Of a stretch of DNA of 64,000 bases, positions 62,759-64,000 are shown in pieces (position 1 is the stretch's first letter; each line of letters opens with the position of its first letter). This DNA is from Thermoanaerobacter ethanolicus JW 200. GTDB taxonomy: Bacteria > Bacillota > Thermoanaerobacteria > Thermoanaerobacterales > Thermoanaerobacteraceae. The position numbers were made by a program, and so were the translations under genes. A model generated the notes under the pieces. The model ran no database searches, was not told the DNA's origin, and saw only the letters and a program-made list of their open reading frames with translations. The DNA is taken from positions 2,074,501 to 2,138,500 of the forward strand of contig NZ_CP033580.1 of the NCBI RefSeq assembly GCF_003722315.1. Direction: 5' to 3'.

Positions 62759-63853
62759 TTAAGTTATGCTTTTTATAAGCTTGTATATCTTCTCCGCAGC
62801 ATCAATTTTAGAAATTTTTCGGGCATTATCTCTCATTCTAGAGAGTACTTGAGGATTATCAAGAAGATATTTGATTTTTTTGTACAATTCTTCTGCTATC
62901 AAATCCTTCTCTAAAATAACATAAGAAGCTCCGGCTTTTTCTAACACCCGGGCATTATACTCTTGGTGATTATTAGCAACATAAGGAGAAGGAATCAAGA
63001 TTGAAGCAACACCTTTTGCAGTAATTTCTGCCAAAGTAATAGCACCAGCCCTACAGATTATAATGTCTGTAGCAGCATATACATCCTGCATATTGTGACA
63101 ATAAGGAATTATTTTAACTGTTTCATCTATGTTTATAGTTTCAGTTTTAACTTTTTCCAACACTTTTTCATATTGATTAGCTCCTGTAATTATTAAAACT
63201 TGCAGGTTTTTATCCTTTTGCTTTAAAAATTCTACCATTGTAAAATTTATTTTTTCTGCTCCTCTACTTCCCCCTACTGATACTATTAAAGGTTTATCAG
63301 AATAAAAACCCAAATTTTTTAAACCTTCCTCTTTAGTAATTTTTAGCAATTCTCTTCTAATTGGATTACCTGTTACCACAACTTTTTCTTTATTTTTAAA
63401 ATATTTAACTGATTCTTCAAAACTTACCGCTACTACCTTCACAAATCGTGATAGTACCTTATTTGTAAGGCCTGGAAAAGCATTTTGTTCATGAATCAAA
63501 GTAGGTATCCCTTTTAAAGCCGCCATCATTAAAACAGGACCACCAACATATCCCCCTGTTCCAATTACTACATCTGGTTTAAATTCTTTTAAAATATCAT
63601 TTGCTTCCTTAAGCCCCACCATTGCTTTATAAATAGTTTTTAATGTATCCAATGATAATTTCCTTTTAAATCCTTGCACAGTAATTGTCTTTAATTCAAA
63701 ACCTTCTCTTGGTACCAATTCATTCTCTAAACCTTTTTTTGTACCTACAAATAAAATTTGAGCATCTTTTTCATTTTTTAATATTTCTTTAGCAATGGCT
63801 ATGGCAGGATAAATATGTCCTCCAGTACCTCCACCAGCAAACAAATATTTCAA
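62759..63853 (-). CDS. murG: Lipid II synthase MurG
   Basis: The 364-residue GT-B glycosyltransferase has the N-terminal FAGGGTGGHIYPAIAIAKEI, VVIGTGGYVGGPVLMMAALK, IVSVGGSRGAEKINFTMVEF, and the UDP-GlcNAc site ICRAGAITLAEITAKGVASI with PSPYVANNHQEYNARVLEKA. It transfers GlcNAc to lipid I at the inner membrane face. Start is TTG 63853, with AGGAGT 9 nt upstream inside the end of ftsW. Confidence 0.97.
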   Translation of the reverse strand: MKYLFAGGGTGGHIYPAIAIAKEILKNEKDAQILFVGTKKGLENELVPREGFELKTITVQGFKRKLSLDTLKTIYKAMVGLKEANDILKEFKPDVVIGTGGYVGGPVLMMAALKGIPTLIHEQNAFPGLTNKVLSRFVKVVAVSFEESVKYFKNKEKVVVTGNPIRRELLKITKEEGLKNLGFYSDKPLIVSVGGSRGAEKINFTMVEFLKQKDKNLQVLIITGANQYEKVLEKVKTETINIDETVKIIPYCHNMQDVYAATDIIICRAGAITLAEITAKGVASILIPSPYVANNHQEYNARVLEKAGASYVILEKDLIAEELYKKIKYLLDNPQVLSRMRDNARKISKIDAAEKIYKLIKSIT

Positions 63854-63859
63854 TTATCA

Positions 63860-64000
63860 TCAACTCCTATCTAAATTTGCAGATCGTGAAATATTTAATA
63901 GTATTCCTACTCCTGCCATCATAATAACAGTAGAAGTACCTCCATAACTTATAAAAGGAAGAGACACCCCTGTAGGTGGCATAGAAGAAGTTACAACCGC
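63860..64000 (-). CDS. ftsW: FtsW/SpoVE-type SEDS glycosyltransferase, C-terminal end only
   Basis: The minus-strand frame from the window edge encodes AVVTSSMPPTGVSLPFISYG, GTSTVIMMAGVGILLNISRS and stops at TGA 63860-63862. PPTGVSLPFISYGGTS is the conserved C-terminal signature of SEDS proteins. Order in front of murG fits ftsW (or spoVE) in the division cluster. Which of the two cannot be told from 46 residues. Confidence 0.88.
   Translation of the reverse strand, partial: AVVTSSMPPTGVSLPFISYGGTSTVIMMAGVGILLNISRSANLDRS

Overview
The window is low-GC, tightly packed DNA with nearly every gene on the minus strand. Gene content is that of an endospore-forming clostridial thermophile close to Thermoanaerobacter or Caldanaerobacter: SpoIVA, SpoIIP, SpoIIGA, SigE, SigG, a T-box ileS, a TM1266-like hydrogenase regulator and a 2-hydroxyacyl-CoA dehydratase system. 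The genus is inferred from gene content and order, not from a database search.

Layout. 1-8.4 kb: partial mtaD, ileS with its T-box leader, then TM1266-like, divIVA, ylmH, ylmG, sepF, yggS and an HlyD-like adaptor. 8.5-15 kb: ridA, a dipeptide epimerase/transglutaminase pair and a CBS-HD protein, set among gene relics, a CtsR-type operator in front of a possible small RNA, and two copies of a dispersed repeat. 15-20.5 kb: a possible operon of HgdB-like and HgdC-like proteins, glycerate kinase and a GntP permease. 20.5-22.3 kb: nested IS256 and ISLre2 relics. 22.4-27.5 kb: a MarR-controlled drug-efflux operon, and a divergent SEC-C protein. 27.8-32.3 kb: an IS110 element with a frameshift, a KimA-like potassium transporter and an IS30 relic. 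32.3-35.4 kb: plsC, a REC/degenerate-GGDEF protein, a broken diguanylate cyclase, the third repeat copy and tRNA-Pro(GGG).

35.4-64 kb is a conserved core: spoIVA, gpsA, plsY, der, a DUF512 radical-SAM protein, a sporulation cluster (two DUF3189 proteins, a YIEGIA capping subunit, YIEGIA, SpoIIP, DUF1614), phosphate genes phoP-phoR-pstS and pstC-pstA-pstB-phoU with two PhoP-box arrays, nrdR, ymxH, sigG, sigE, spoIIGA, and then ftsZ, ftsA, sbp, a DUF881 gene, ftsQ, murA, murG and a partial ftsW.

The most unusual observation concerns two related mobile elements in this core. An IS1182-type element (52706-54271) lies in the sigG terminator hairpin and duplicated it as a 32-bp direct repeat. A 332-bp non-autonomous element (56882-57213) with matching ends lies in the ftsZ terminator hairpin and duplicated 24 bp. 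The small element carries a GC-rich, highly self-complementary core that looks like a structured RNA. In both cases the gene-proximal terminator copy has lost its U-tract, so ftsZ and sigG transcripts may read into the elements.
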